A DNA stretch of 64,000 bases from Shimazuella soli (GTDB lineage Bacteria; Bacillota; Bacilli; Thermoactinomycetales; Thermoactinomycetaceae). The position numbers were made by a program, and so were the translations under genes. The stretch covers positions 1 through 64,000 of the forward strand of contig NZ_JAKWBN010000004.1 of assembly GCF_022511585.1 (NCBI RefSeq), read 5' to 3'. Shown here one piece after another: positions 53,485-62,606 of this stretch (its first letter is position 1; every line of letters begins with the position of its first letter). Below the pieces are notes generated by a model. The model was not told where the DNA came from. It worked only from the letters and a program-made list of their open reading frames with translations, and did no database searches.

Positions 53485-54279
53485 TTGGCACATAATCAAG
53501 ATGGAAACCATAAAGAACAAGTCCACTATGTCGGAGACTCTCGCGTACGTGCTAACCGGAAGAAGATGTATCCCCCGGACTATACGGAGTTTCCTCATAA
53601 ATCGGAGGCATTTTTCCCTGACTTTCTTCTGAAAGAGTGGATGGTAGCAGCTGTATTTTTAGTAGGTTTTATGACATTAGTAATGGCAGAAGAGCCTCCG
53701 CTTGGTGATATTGCCGATCCAACTAATACTGGATTTTTACCAGTACCAGACTGGTATTTCTTGTTTATGTACCAGCTTTTAAAATATAAATGGGCATCAG
53801 GTCCATTTGTAGTAATTGGTACACTCGTTCTACCAGGAATTTTGTTTACATCGCTCATTCTCGCACCTTGGTTAGATCGAAGCAAAGAGCGTCGTCCATC
53901 GAAACGACCTGTCACCATTGGTTTGATGCTTGTTGCCATCGTTTCCGTTTGCGCTCTCACTTGGGCAGCAGAAGCAGAGCATGAAACACAATTGGAATCT
54001 GCTGTAGGTAGTCCTACTAAAAATAAGCAGATTGTAGATGCAAATTCAGAAGGACATAAACTTTATCAAGAAAATGCATGTATCCGCTGCCATGGTGAAC
54101 AACTTCAAGGTAAGAACGGACCTCCTCTATTAGGAGTAGGTAATCGTAGAACTGCGGAACAAATCAACGAGTATATCAATGAAGGTAAAGGTGGCGTAAT
54201 GCCAGCTGGAATGTTCCAGGGCTCGCCTGAACAACAAAAGATATTAGTAAATTGGTTGATGGAACAAAAACAAAAGTAG
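53485..54279 (+). CDS. qcrC: Cytochrome b/c subunit of the bc complex
   Basis: A 264-residue fusion of a subunit IV-like part with three TM helices (VPDWYFLFMYQLLKYKWAS is the quinone-site region) and a C-terminal cytochrome c domain with the heme motif CIRCH and axial methionine near GVMPAGMFQG. It is the Gram-positive form with covalent c heme. The start is TTG 53485 after GAGAGGAGGG. Confidence 0.95.
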   Translation: MAHNQDGNHKEQVHYVGDSRVRANRKKMYPPDYTEFPHKSEAFFPDFLLKEWMVAAVFLVGFMTLVMAEEPPLGDIADPTNTGFLPVPDWYFLFMYQLLKYKWASGPFVVIGTLVLPGILFTSLILAPWLDRSKERRPSKRPVTIGLMLVAIVSVCALTWAAEAEHETQLESAVGSPTKNKQIVDANSEGHKLYQENACIRCHGEQLQGKNGPPLLGVGNRRTAEQINEYINEGKGGVMPAGMFQGSPEQQKILVNWLMEQKQK

Positions 54280-54290
54280 TTTGACAAATA

Positions 54291-54312
54291 CCCCGGATTT
54301 CCGGGGTTTTTT
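54291..54312 (+). terminator. Terminator after qcrC
   Basis: CCCCGG and CCGGGG form a stem around a 4-base loop, followed by TTTTTT. Confidence 0.9.
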
Positions 54313-54332
54313 CTAATAGGAGAGAGAATAAA

Positions 54333-54959
54333 ATGTATGCATTACAGGTATTTCTTAGTTGGAGACAGCAGCGTTGGTTTTTATGGACGCTTTTTGTTAT
54401 TAACTTTTTAGGTACAGTCTATGGATATTACTGGTATGGAAACCAGATGCAGCAGACCGATTGGAAGTTACTTATTTTTGTTCCTGATAGTCCTACAGCT
54501 AGCTTGTTTTTTACTGTGGTTATATTTTTATATCTTTTAAATAAGAAGAGCCTACTACTCGAAGCATTTGCAGCAATAACGTTATTCAAATACGGTATTT
54601 GGGCAGTAGTAATGATTTTATGGGGAGCAGCCTTAGACTCGAACGGTTTTATTTCCTCACTCACATGGGAACATTATATGTTGATGTTTTCTCACCTAGG
54701 TATGGCTGTTCAAGCATTACTTTATGCTCCTATTTTTCGTTTTGGCTATCGTCAGTTAGCGATTGTTTCTATATGGACCTTATTAAACGATGCATTGGAC
54801 TATGGCTTAGATATACATCCTTGGCTGACTCCTGAATTAGAGGTCTATGATCATCTAGTCGGATGGTTTACATTAATACTGAGTTTCACCACTATTTTTC
54901 TGTTTTCAATTTTTATAGAAAAAAGAAAAGCAAATAAGACTTCTAATTTCGAGACATAG
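54333..54959 (+). CDS. ypjA: YpjA (DUF1405) membrane protein
   Basis: A 208-residue membrane protein with about six TM helices. TVYGYYWYGNQM, FLYLLNKKSLLLEAFAAITLF and LNDALDYGLDIHPWL are DUF1405 features. The function is unknown. Its position after qcrC matches B. subtilis ypjA. GGAGAGAG precedes the ATG. Confidence 0.88.
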   Translation: MYALQVFLSWRQQRWFLWTLFVINFLGTVYGYYWYGNQMQQTDWKLLIFVPDSPTASLFFTVVIFLYLLNKKSLLLEAFAAITLFKYGIWAVVMILWGAALDSNGFISSLTWEHYMLMFSHLGMAVQALLYAPIFRFGYRQLAIVSIWTLLNDALDYGLDIHPWLTPELEVYDHLVGWFTLILSFTTIFLFSIFIEKRKANKTSNFET

Positions 54960-55001
54960 GAGCATAAATTTGTATCAATAAGGCCGAAAAAGGTGATCTT
55001 A

Positions 55002-55775
55002 TTGGTACGTTTTTTTTGTATGATCATGATGAGTTTGTTTCTTTATCCAAATTTCGTACAGGCTAAGCAAATGTGGAGTGAATCCGACACGAAATTGTGG
55101 GTGTCCTCTGCTATGCAAATTGCCAAAGAAGTAGATGCAGGTCGGTATGTAGAAGCAAGGCAAATATTAGATGAGTTAGCAAAACATTTTTCCCATTCAA
55201 ATTTCGCAGAAAAAGAGTTGAGTGTCCAAGCTATTCAAGCTTTATCAACTTCCATCATCGATTTAGAAGGAAGATTAAATCGAATTACACCAAATCCAAA
55301 TGAGTTAAACTTTTATGCAAAGCGATTATTAATGACATTTGACGCAGTTGGTCATCCTTATCAGCCAATGTGGAAATCCTATTATCCTATATTAAAAAGA
55401 CAAGTAGATAAGATGATTTCGGATATTAAACAAGGGAAAGATATAAGGGAAGAACGAAATATTCTGCATAATCACTATGTAATTTTGCGACCTGCATTAG
55501 TTGTTACAAAAACGCCTACTACTGTACAGAAAGTGGATTCTTTATTTCTTTTTTTAGAACGTGATTCAAACAAAGATCACCAGTTGATAGCATTAAATCA
55601 ACTTCGTAAGTTATGGTATCCTTTATTTTATGGTTCAGAACAAGATGTATTAGCAGTTACAAATCCAGACGGTAAAGTGCCTGTTTCCACTTTTTTATCG
55701 GTTATTAGTGTTATTATTATTGGGATTTTGACTTTTGTTTCTTGGAGAAAAAGAATGCAGTCTATTGTTTCGTAA
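55002..55775 (+). CDS. ypjB: Sporulation protein YpjB
   Basis: A 257-residue YpjB-type protein. It has a signal/anchor at the N-terminus (FFCMIMMSLFLYPNFVQAK), a helical extracytoplasmic domain and a C-terminal TM helix (TFLSVISVIIIGILTFVSW). It is assigned to the YpjB sporulation family mainly by this layout and position. TTG 55002 follows AAAAAGGTG. A GTG at 54993 is the alternative. Confidence 0.75.
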   Translation: MVRFFCMIMMSLFLYPNFVQAKQMWSESDTKLWVSSAMQIAKEVDAGRYVEARQILDELAKHFSHSNFAEKELSVQAIQALSTSIIDLEGRLNRITPNPNELNFYAKRLLMTFDAVGHPYQPMWKSYYPILKRQVDKMISDIKQGKDIREERNILHNHYVILRPALVVTKTPTTVQKVDSLFLFLERDSNKDHQLIALNQLRKLWYPLFYGSEQDVLAVTNPDGKVPVSTFLSVISVIIIGILTFVSWRKRMQSIVS

Positions 55776-55777
55776 TA

Positions 55778-55813
55778 CTAAAAAAGATAGGCTGAATTAG
55801 CCTATCTTTTTAG
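55778..55813. terminator. Bidirectional terminator
   Basis: AAAAAGATAGGCT and AGCCTATCTTTTT form a perfect stem between convergent ypjB and ypjC. Confidence 0.88.
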
Positions 55814-56661
55814 ATTGATGTCCGCTCAAAAGAAAAACCTTCTCCGTGTACTTCTCGGGCATCATTTACAACAATAAACGCTTGTGGATCGATTTTATGT
55901 ACAATTGATTTTAGCTTCGGCATTTCCCGAAGAGATACAACTACATATAGTACTTCTTTTTCATGTCCAGTGTAACCGCCAGTTCCTTTTAACTTTGTCA
56001 CACCACGATCCATTTTTTCTGTAATTTGATCTGCTAATGGCTGAGGAGAATGGGATATAATAAAGGCAGCTTTTGCTGTTTTTCCGCCTTCGACCACATA
56101 ATCAATGACCCTAGAGCCTACAAAAACAGCTACTAAGGTGTACATTGCTTTATCGAGTCCAATTAAGTATATGGATACGAGGATAACTGTACAGTCGAAC
56201 ATCAAGAAAGTACGACCTAAGTTCCAGCCAAAATAACGATCCATCAAACGAGCAATGATATCAACACCACCTGAAGTACCACCAACACGGAACATCATGC
56301 CAGCACCTATACCTACTAAAACACCTGTGAATAAAGCGGCAAGCAGGAGATCATCGGTAGGCTTTTGCCAAGTCTTGGTTAATTCCAAGCATACCGATAC
56401 GGATGATATACCTACAACGGTATACCAAAATGTTCTTTTGCCAAAAACTTTGTATCCAACAATAAGTAAAGGAATGTTCAAAAGGAATACCACTAGACCA
56501 GGAGACCATTTAAAAAAATAGTATAGAATCAAAGCAATTCCTGTAAATCCACCTTCTGCAAGCTTATTGGCAAGAGCAAAACTATTGATTCCAAGAGAAT
56601 AGATGAAACCACCAACAAAAATAGTTAATATGTTGCGTAGATGAATGAGAAATTTTTGCAA
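55810..56661 (-). CDS. ypjC: YitT-family membrane protein (YpjC)
   Basis: A 283-residue DUF161 plus DUF2179 protein. About five TM helices (LGINSFALANKLAEGGFTGI, GIGAGMMFRVGGTSGGVDII) are followed by a soluble C-terminal domain (GVTKLKGTGGYTGHEKEVLY, VVSLREMPKLKSIVHKIDP). The role is unknown. It sits on the opposite strand to its neighbours. Confidence 0.88.
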   Translation of the reverse strand: MQKFLIHLRNILTIFVGGFIYSLGINSFALANKLAEGGFTGIALILYYFFKWSPGLVVFLLNIPLLIVGYKVFGKRTFWYTVVGISSVSVCLELTKTWQKPTDDLLLAALFTGVLVGIGAGMMFRVGGTSGGVDIIARLMDRYFGWNLGRTFLMFDCTVILVSIYLIGLDKAMYTLVAVFVGSRVIDYVVEGGKTAKAAFIISHSPQPLADQITEKMDRGVTKLKGTGGYTGHEKEVLYVVVSLREMPKLKSIVHKIDPQAFIVVNDAREVHGEGFSFERTSI

Positions 56662-56784
56662 GGTTTTCGCCTCTTTCTTATGCAGTTACCTATTTACTTT
56701 ACTATAGATTCCCCAAAATTCCACGCAATATGGTTGCCGAGATGGAATTAGTGGTCTAACATGGATGGGTAAGGAGGAGAATGT

Positions 56785-57108
56785 ATGGCTCAAAAAACAA
56801 TAAATGAAATGCAAAAAGATGTTGATCAATATATAAGCCAGTTCAAAGAAGGGTATTTTCATCCACTATCCATGTTAGCTAGAATGACAGAAGAAGTTGG
56901 AGAACTCGCTCGAGAGGTAAATCATCGATATGGTGAAAAACCAAAAAAAGCGAGTGAAGATGAAAATACGATTGAACAAGAGTTAGGGGATCTACTTTTT
57001 ATTATTTCCTGCTTTGCCAATTCTCTAGGAATTAGTTTAGAGGCTGCTTTTGAACAAGTTATGGAAAAATACAATACTCGAGACAAAGATCGATGGACGA
57101 GAAAATAG
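56785..57108 (+). CDS. ypjD: MazG-like nucleotide pyrophosphohydrolase (YpjD)
   Basis: A 107-residue MazG-family protein. The metal-binding ExxE and ExxD pattern is in MTEEVGELAREVNHRYG and TIEQELGDLLFIISCFAN, and the tail is NTRDKDRWTRK. It probably hydrolyses nucleoside triphosphates or a related nucleotide. AAGGAGGAGA precedes the ATG, and dapB starts 15 bases later. Confidence 0.9.
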   Translation: MAQKTINEMQKDVDQYISQFKEGYFHPLSMLARMTEEVGELAREVNHRYGEKPKKASEDENTIEQELGDLLFIISCFANSLGISLEAAFEQVMEKYNTRDKDRWTRK

Positions 57109-57123
57109 AAGGAGATATACATC

Positions 57124-57903
57124 ATGACGATTCGCATCATCGTGGCAGGCGCTTCAGGGAAAATGGGTCAAGAGGTTGTTAAACTGATAGAACAAACCGA
57201 ACATTTCCAGTTAGTGGGGGCTGTTTCACGTACATACGCCGAACAAGAAGTAACTGCAGATGCAAAGTATTATGCGACTTTAAAAGAAGCAATCGAAGCT
57301 ACTAAAGTAGATGTTGTAGTTGATTTTACTAGCCCCGAAATGATTATGAAGCATTTACAAATTTGTTGTGCTTATCAGGTAAGACCTGTAGTAGGAACAA
57401 CGGGTCTTACGGAGGATGAACTAAATGCTTTAACGGCAGAGTTCAAACAAAATAAGTTAGGTGGAATTATCGCTCCAAACTTTGCTATAGGAGCTATTCT
57501 CATGATGAAATTTGCAGCTCAAGCTGCAAAATATTTGCCTCATGTAGAGATAATCGAATCTCATCACGATCGTAAATTGGATGCACCATCTGGGACAGCA
57601 CTTAAGACGGCTGAATTGATTACGGAGAGTCGTAAACAATTAAAACAAGGTCACCCAAGCGAAATGGAGATGTGGCAAGGAGCGAGAGGAGCAGAGTATC
57701 ATGGATTTCGTATCCATAGTGTTCGCTTACCAGGATTGGTTGCCCATCAAGAAGTTTTATTTGGAGGAACAGGACAGTTACTGACAATTCGTCATGACTC
57801 TTTGAATCGTGAGTCTTTTATGCCTGGGGTGCAAATAGCGGTAGAGAGAGTATTAGAATTAAATGAACTGATATATGGTTTAGAAAATATTTTAGAAGTA
57901 TAG
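57124..57903 (+). CDS. dapB: 4-hydroxy-tetrahydrodipicolinate reductase
   Basis: A 259-residue NAD(P)H-dependent enzyme of lysine and diaminopimelate synthesis. The Rossmann motif is VAGASGKMGQEVVKL, followed by TTGLTEDEL, NFAIGAILMMKFA and the catalytic/substrate motif ESHHDRKLDAPSGTAL. mgsA, present between dapB and bshB1 in B. subtilis, is missing. Confidence 0.96.
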   Translation: MTIRIIVAGASGKMGQEVVKLIEQTEHFQLVGAVSRTYAEQEVTADAKYYATLKEAIEATKVDVVVDFTSPEMIMKHLQICCAYQVRPVVGTTGLTEDELNALTAEFKQNKLGGIIAPNFAIGAILMMKFAAQAAKYLPHVEIIESHHDRKLDAPSGTALKTAELITESRKQLKQGHPSEMEMWQGARGAEYHGFRIHSVRLPGLVAHQEVLFGGTGQLLTIRHDSLNRESFMPGVQIAVERVLELNELIYGLENILEV

Positions 57904-57913
57904 GGGTAGTATT

Positions 57914-58612
57914 ATGAATAAAATTGATATATTAGCTTTTGGGGCACATCCTGATGATGTGGAATTGGGTGCAGGTGGAATTCTAGCAAAACATGCAAGG
58001 GCTGGATTTAAAACCGCAATCTGTGATCTCACTTATGCAGATCTGTCTTCCAATGGTACGGTGGAGAATCGTCAAATGGAGGCGGAAAAAGCGGCGCATG
58101 CACTTGGATTGACTGCAAGATATTGCTTAGGTTTTCCAGATAGAGGTCTTACAGGGTCAAAAGAACAGATTTTAAAAATAACTCAGATTATACGTCAGCT
58201 TCAGCCTAAAATAATCTTTTCACCTTATTTTAAAGATCGCCATCCTGATCATGTAGCTTGTAATCAATTAGTAAAAGAAGCTATTTTTGATGCTGCTATT
58301 AAAAAAATTGTTACTCCTGGAGATGAAGAAATTCATCGTGTGACAAAAGTGTATCATTATTTCATCAATGACCTTGCTGAAGCGGATGTCATTGTAGATA
58401 TTGGTTCTGTGTATCAACAAAAAATTGCAGCTTTTAAAGCATATAAAAGCCAATTTGGCCAACAAGAAAATAATGCTAAAACACCTTTGAACACGCCGAA
58501 CTTTTTTGGAATGATTGAAGGGCGAGATCGGTTATGGGGACAACAAATCGGCGTGATGTATGGGGAAGCCTTGGTCAGCGCACGTCCTATTTCATTAAGT
58601 TACCTTTTGTAA
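57914..58612 (+). CDS. bshB1: Bacillithiol biosynthesis deacetylase BshB1
   Basis: A 232-residue zinc LmbE-like deacetylase. The metal motif is AFGAHPDDVELGAGGI, followed by LGFPDRGL and the last histidine in KDRHPDHVACNQLV. It deacetylates GlcNAc-malate in bacillithiol synthesis. It is followed by bshA and preceded by dapB with an 11-base gap. Confidence 0.95.
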   Translation: MNKIDILAFGAHPDDVELGAGGILAKHARAGFKTAICDLTYADLSSNGTVENRQMEAEKAAHALGLTARYCLGFPDRGLTGSKEQILKITQIIRQLQPKIIFSPYFKDRHPDHVACNQLVKEAIFDAAIKKIVTPGDEEIHRVTKVYHYFINDLAEADVIVDIGSVYQQKIAAFKAYKSQFGQQENNAKTPLNTPNFFGMIEGRDRLWGQQIGVMYGEALVSARPISLSYLL

Positions 58613-58624
58613 GGGGAATCCATC

Positions 58625-59746
58625 ATGAAAATTGGTTTTACTTGCTATCCCACTCACGGTGGCTCTGGTGTTATCGCGACAGAACTTGGAAAATTATTAG
58701 CAGAACGTGGTCATGATATTCATTTTATTACGTACGATATGCCTTTTCGATTAGGAGGCTTTCAACAAAATATTTTTTACCATGAGGTAGAAGTAAGCCG
58801 ATATTCGTTATTTAAATATCCCCCCTACGATTTAACTTTGGCTAGTCGAATGGCTCAAGTAGCCAAATTATATGAGTTAGATTTGTTACATGTTCACTAT
58901 GCTGTTCCTCATTCGGTGTCTGCTTTCTTAGCTAAACAAATGGTTGGAGAAAAATTAAAGATAGTCACTACTTTACATGGGACGGATATTACCGTACTGG
59001 GGGAAGATCCAACACTACACAACATCATCTGTTTCGGCATGAAGCAAAGTGATGCTGTTACGGCTGTCTCTGAAAGTTTAAAACAGCAGACAAGAGATCT
59101 ATTTTCTGCTGATCAAGAGATAGAGCGAATTTATAACTTTGTGGATCAACGAATTTATCATCCTCGAAACGTTCGATATTTGCGAGATAATTATGTTTGC
59201 CCTGATGAAAAATTAATCATTCATATTTCAAATTTTCGGGCAGTAAAGCGACCTCAAGATGTCATACGTGTGTTTGATCAAATTCAAAAAGAAATTCCAG
59301 CAAGACTATTACTTGTTGGACAAGGTCCTGAATGGTCTGCTATTCATCAGTTGGCGCAATCACTTGGTCTAACTGATAAAGTGAATTTTCTTGGAAGACA
59401 AGATGACGTTTCGCAGTTTATGTCTATAGCAGATTTACTTCTATTACCATCTGCAAAAGAAAGTTTTGGATTGGTGGCGTTGGAAGCAATGGCCTGTGGC
59501 GTGCCTACTGTGGGGGCACGTATTGGTGGAATTCCTGAAGTAGTAGTGCACGGAGAAACAGGATTTCTTTCTGAACTAGGAGATGTAGAGAATATGGCAA
59601 AGCATGCTATTCATCTTTTACAGGACGAGTCCAAGCATAAGTTATTTGTGCAAAATGGTCTTCATCGAGTTGACCAGGAGTTTTGTGCAGATCGAATCGT
59701 AGATCAATATGAAGCACTATACAAGCGTGTGTTAGGAGCAGAATAA
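58625..59746 (+). CDS. bshA: Bacillithiol GlcNAc-malate glycosyltransferase BshA
   Basis: A 373-residue GT4 glycosyltransferase. GFTCYPTHGGSGVIATELG is the acceptor loop, VTTLHGTDITVLG and NFRAVKRPQDVI follow, and the nucleotide-sugar motif is ESFGLVALEAMACGVP. It joins UDP-GlcNAc to malate. Its TAA is immediately followed by the cca ATG. Confidence 0.96.
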   Translation: MKIGFTCYPTHGGSGVIATELGKLLAERGHDIHFITYDMPFRLGGFQQNIFYHEVEVSRYSLFKYPPYDLTLASRMAQVAKLYELDLLHVHYAVPHSVSAFLAKQMVGEKLKIVTTLHGTDITVLGEDPTLHNIICFGMKQSDAVTAVSESLKQQTRDLFSADQEIERIYNFVDQRIYHPRNVRYLRDNYVCPDEKLIIHISNFRAVKRPQDVIRVFDQIQKEIPARLLLVGQGPEWSAIHQLAQSLGLTDKVNFLGRQDDVSQFMSIADLLLLPSAKESFGLVALEAMACGVPTVGARIGGIPEVVVHGETGFLSELGDVENMAKHAIHLLQDESKHKLFVQNGLHRVDQEFCADRIVDQYEALYKRVLGAE

Positions 59747-60988
59747 ATGAGTGAGCAGTTTATAGCTGCCCAAAAAGTATTAGAAGCTTTAGAAAAAGCT
59801 GGGTATGAAGCATATCTGGTGGGAGGTTGTGTGCGTGATAGTCTGCTCAATAAAGAACCAGCAGACTATGATGTCACCACTAATGCCTTACCAGGGGAAG
59901 TACAAAAAATATTTCCACGGACTGTTCCTACTGGGTTACAACACGGTACGGTAAGTGTGATACAAAATAAGACCGTTGTAGAGGTAACCACTTTTCGAGT
60001 AGATGGAACATACGAAGATTGTCGTAGACCAAGGGATGTGAAGTTCGTTTCTAATCTGAAGGACGACTTGATGCGAAGGGATTTTACCATCAATGCACTG
60101 GCAATGGATCGAGATGGAAATGTAATCGATTATGTTGATGGTCGTATAGATTTAAAAAGAGGATTAATTCGAACCGTTGGAAAAGCAGAAGAACGGTTTA
60201 AGGAAGATGCCCTTCGAATGATGAGAGCATGTCGTTTTGCAGCGCAACTTTCCTTTCAAATCGAAGAATCTACAAAAGTAGCCATAAACACTTGTAAATG
60301 TTTTGCAAATCACTTAGCTGTAGAGCGAATTGTAGCAGAATTTACTAGAATCTGGAAAACGAATCAACCTTCTAAAGGTTTGATTCCTTTAGTGGAAACA
60401 GGTTTGCTAGGTGAATTACCACCATTTTATGAAACATCCATAACACCAAATATTCAGCAGAGAGAATGGGAAAATCTTGATAGATTTGAAACTCATTTGG
60501 AAAAGTGGGTTTACTTTTTTTATCTTGTTTTTCGCGACAATGAAAATCATAAACAAGTTTGCAAAGCAAACATAATTGATGTGTTGCCTAAATTCAAATT
60601 CTCCAATTCAGAAAAGAAGACAATCTTCAACATGATTAACCTGATCGCATCATGGAACCCGAATATAAAAGAAAAAGAAGGAAAACTTCTATTATTAAAG
60701 CATCACTTTAAAAGGGTACAATTAGCAGAAAAGTTATGGCGAATCATTTCATGGAGAGAATCATCTCTTCCATTGGAAAAATGGTGGACGGAAATGCCTG
60801 TCCATCATTTTTCCGAATTAGCTATTAACGGAAATGATTTATTACGAGTTACAGAACGAACTCCAGGTCCTTGGATAAGAGAGACTTTACAGTATTTATT
60901 TTATCAAGTAGCATTTGGACATATTAAAAATCAGAAACAGGTTTTAGAAAAGGAAGGCGGGAAATATGGGGCAGGAATTACGCCATAA
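59747..60988 (+). CDS. cca: CCA-adding tRNA nucleotidyltransferase
   Basis: A 413-residue class II nucleotidyltransferase. The head is LVGGCVRDSLLNKEPADYDV with the DxD metal pair, followed by TVSVIQNKTVVEVTTFRVDG, RRDFTINALAMD and EDALRMMRACRFAAQL. It adds or repairs the CCA end. The 3' end overlaps birA by 23 bases. Confidence 0.95.
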   Translation: MSEQFIAAQKVLEALEKAGYEAYLVGGCVRDSLLNKEPADYDVTTNALPGEVQKIFPRTVPTGLQHGTVSVIQNKTVVEVTTFRVDGTYEDCRRPRDVKFVSNLKDDLMRRDFTINALAMDRDGNVIDYVDGRIDLKRGLIRTVGKAEERFKEDALRMMRACRFAAQLSFQIEESTKVAINTCKCFANHLAVERIVAEFTRIWKTNQPSKGLIPLVETGLLGELPPFYETSITPNIQQREWENLDRFETHLEKWVYFFYLVFRDNENHKQVCKANIIDVLPKFKFSNSEKKTIFNMINLIASWNPNIKEKEGKLLLLKHHFKRVQLAEKLWRIISWRESSLPLEKWWTEMPVHHFSELAINGNDLLRVTERTPGPWIRETLQYLFYQVAFGHIKNQKQVLEKEGGKYGAGITP

Positions 60989-61940
60989 AATCTTATCCGT
61001 CCTGCTGAATGATAGCACTACATTTTTGTCTGGAGAAGAGATCAGTAAACGAGTTGGTGTTAGCAGGGCAGCAATTTGGAAGCACATCGAAGAATTGAGA
61101 AATGAAGGATACCAGATAGATGCTAAACCAAGAAAAGGTTATCAGTTAATCTATCGACCAGATCGGGTAGCAGCAGAAGAGATTCAAAATGAATTACAAA
61201 CTTTGGCTTTCGGTCGACAAATAAGGTATGAACCAGTAACAAAATCAACGCAAATTTTAGCTCATCAGTGGGCTAGAGCTGGAGCACCGGAAGGTTCACT
61301 CGTCATTGCTGATGAGCAGAAGGATGGCAAGGGAAGGCTAGGCCGTGTTTGGTATTCTCCACCTAAGACAGGTGTTTGGATGAGTCTTGTCCTTCGTCCG
61401 TCAATTCCAATTCAACAGGCTTCCCATCTTACTTTGTTGGCATCTGTTGGTGTTAGTATGGCAATTATGAATCAAACCAATCTACCGATCCAAATCAAAT
61501 GGCCAAACGATCTCCTTTTACATGGAAAAAAAATTTGTGGCATTTTAACAGAGTTGCGTGGGGATCAAGATAAAATCGATTATGTTGTTTTAGGGATGGG
61601 AATAAATGTGAATCAACAAGCGGAGCATTTCCCATCTGAGTTAAGAGAAGTAGCGACTTCTTTGGCTGTAGAAGGTAATCATATACTTTCAAGGGCAAGC
61701 CTCATTGCAGAAGTGATGAAAGAGTTAGAGTGTTATTATCATCTGTATTTAGATCAAGGATTTGAACCAATTCGCAATAAGTGGGAGTCTTTATCGAACT
61801 TAATTGGGAAAAAAATAACAGCTAAAACCCCTCAAAAAGAAGTAGTGGGGGTAGCAGAAAGTTTGAGTTCGGATGGATCCCTTTTAGTAAGATCCGGGGA
61901 AGAATTAATTAAGATATATTCTGCTGATATTGATAAGTAA
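60966..61940 (+). CDS. birA: Biotin protein ligase / biotin repressor
   Basis: A 324-residue bifunctional BirA. The N-terminal HTH is LSGEEISKRVGVSRAAIWKH, and the ligase has ADEQKDGKGRLGRVWYSPP (biotinyl-AMP loop) and KWPNDLLLHGKKICGIL. It biotinylates carboxylases and represses biotin genes. AAGGCGGG precedes the ATG. It ends at a terminator, so the panB operon is separate here. Confidence 0.95.
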   Translation: MGQELRHKILSVLLNDSTTFLSGEEISKRVGVSRAAIWKHIEELRNEGYQIDAKPRKGYQLIYRPDRVAAEEIQNELQTLAFGRQIRYEPVTKSTQILAHQWARAGAPEGSLVIADEQKDGKGRLGRVWYSPPKTGVWMSLVLRPSIPIQQASHLTLLASVGVSMAIMNQTNLPIQIKWPNDLLLHGKKICGILTELRGDQDKIDYVVLGMGINVNQQAEHFPSELREVATSLAVEGNHILSRASLIAEVMKELECYYHLYLDQGFEPIRNKWESLSNLIGKKITAKTPQKEVVGVAESLSSDGSLLVRSGEELIKIYSADIDK

Positions 61941-61948
61941 GATAAAAA

Positions 61949-61983
61949 GAACGAGTACACAACAAGAATGTGTGCTCGTTTTC
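61949..61983 (+). terminator. Terminator after birA
   Basis: AACGAGTACACA and TGTGTGCTCGTT form a 12-bp stem with one G-U pair around a 7-base loop, followed by a short T run. Confidence 0.8.
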
Positions 61984-62007
61984 TATAACGGAAATATATG
62001 AAATTAA

Positions 62008-62037
62008 TTGAACATAAAATTAATTCTTTGATAATAT
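62008..62037 (+). promoter_or_regulatory. Putative promoter of the duplicated-domain orphan gene
   Basis: TTGAAC (62008-62013) and TAATAT (62032-62037) are 18 bases apart, just after the birA terminator and 40 bases before the orphan ATG. Confidence 0.5.
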
Positions 62038-62077
62038 AAAAGATAGGGTCCGCTGATTCAAAAGATGAGGTACTCAG

Positions 62078-62554
62078 ATGGCGCAGCAAAAACAGCGACT
62101 TCACATCTGTGGCGAAAATAGTAACGGAGACAAGATCTGCCTCATGGAGATCTTTACTCCTGAGCACAAATACAGGATCACATCCTCCAAACCGAACCAG
62201 AATGGTTCTTATGGGAAGCCAGCCGAAGCATTTCGATACTTCCTTGGATTCACTGAATCCGACTCGCGGCGTGCTATCTCTAATAGAGAGGGGAGTGAGT
62301 GTTTCTTTCATAGGAAACGGCTTCACACATATGGTCGAGACCGTGAAGGGAATCAATACTGTGTGAGGGAAGTCCTCATTCCCAAGTTTGGTTATCGAGT
62401 GAGCTCTCTCAAGACAGGATCTTCCTTCACTTCGGATCAACCCTATGCCAAAGAGACCAATGCATTGCGCTTTTTTGGTAGTTTGGCACCGCATGTCGAC
62501 TTGAGACGTGAGATCGATGATGTAAACGGGGAAGTGTGTCCTGTCTGTGCCTGA
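62078..62554 (+). CDS. GC-rich orphan gene with a duplicated ~75-residue domain
   Basis: A 158-residue protein I do not recognise. It consists of two similar halves: RLHICGENSNGDKICLMEIF with YRITSSKPN and AFRYFLGF, then RLHTYGRDREGNQYCVREVL with YRVSSLKTG and ALRFFGSL. The second half ends GEVCPVCA. Each unit has a Gly/Asp turn and a paired cysteine. The clear protein-level repeat argues that the plus frame is real, against the opposite-strand ORF 61832-62635. Base composition is richer in G+C than in birA and panB. GATGAGGTACTCAG precedes the ATG, and a hairpin follows the stop. It interrupts birA-panB, which are adjacent in B. subtilis. Confidence 0.7.
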   Translation: MAQQKQRLHICGENSNGDKICLMEIFTPEHKYRITSSKPNQNGSYGKPAEAFRYFLGFTESDSRRAISNREGSECFFHRKRLHTYGRDREGNQYCVREVLIPKFGYRVSSLKTGSSFTSDQPYAKETNALRFFGSLAPHVDLRREIDDVNGEVCPVCA

Positions 62555-62561
62555 TCGCCAC

Positions 62562-62606
62562 ACGGCCACGAGGATTTCTCTATCTGACGAGAATCTACGT
62601 GGTCGT
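62562..62606 (+). repeat. Imperfect hairpin after the orphan gene
   Basis: ACGGCCACGAGGATTTCTC pairs with GAGAATCTACGTGGTCGT with three small mismatches, starting 8 bases beyond the stop at 62552-62554. There is no U-tract. It resembles the arrangement behind the other two GC-rich orphan genes. Confidence 0.7.

Noticed and set aside
2473-62606. Hairpins behind the three orphan genes as integron attC sites
   Set aside because: Only one has a GTTRRRY-like core (GTTGGAC near 62606) and none has the paired RYYYAAC core, so integron cassettes are not supported.
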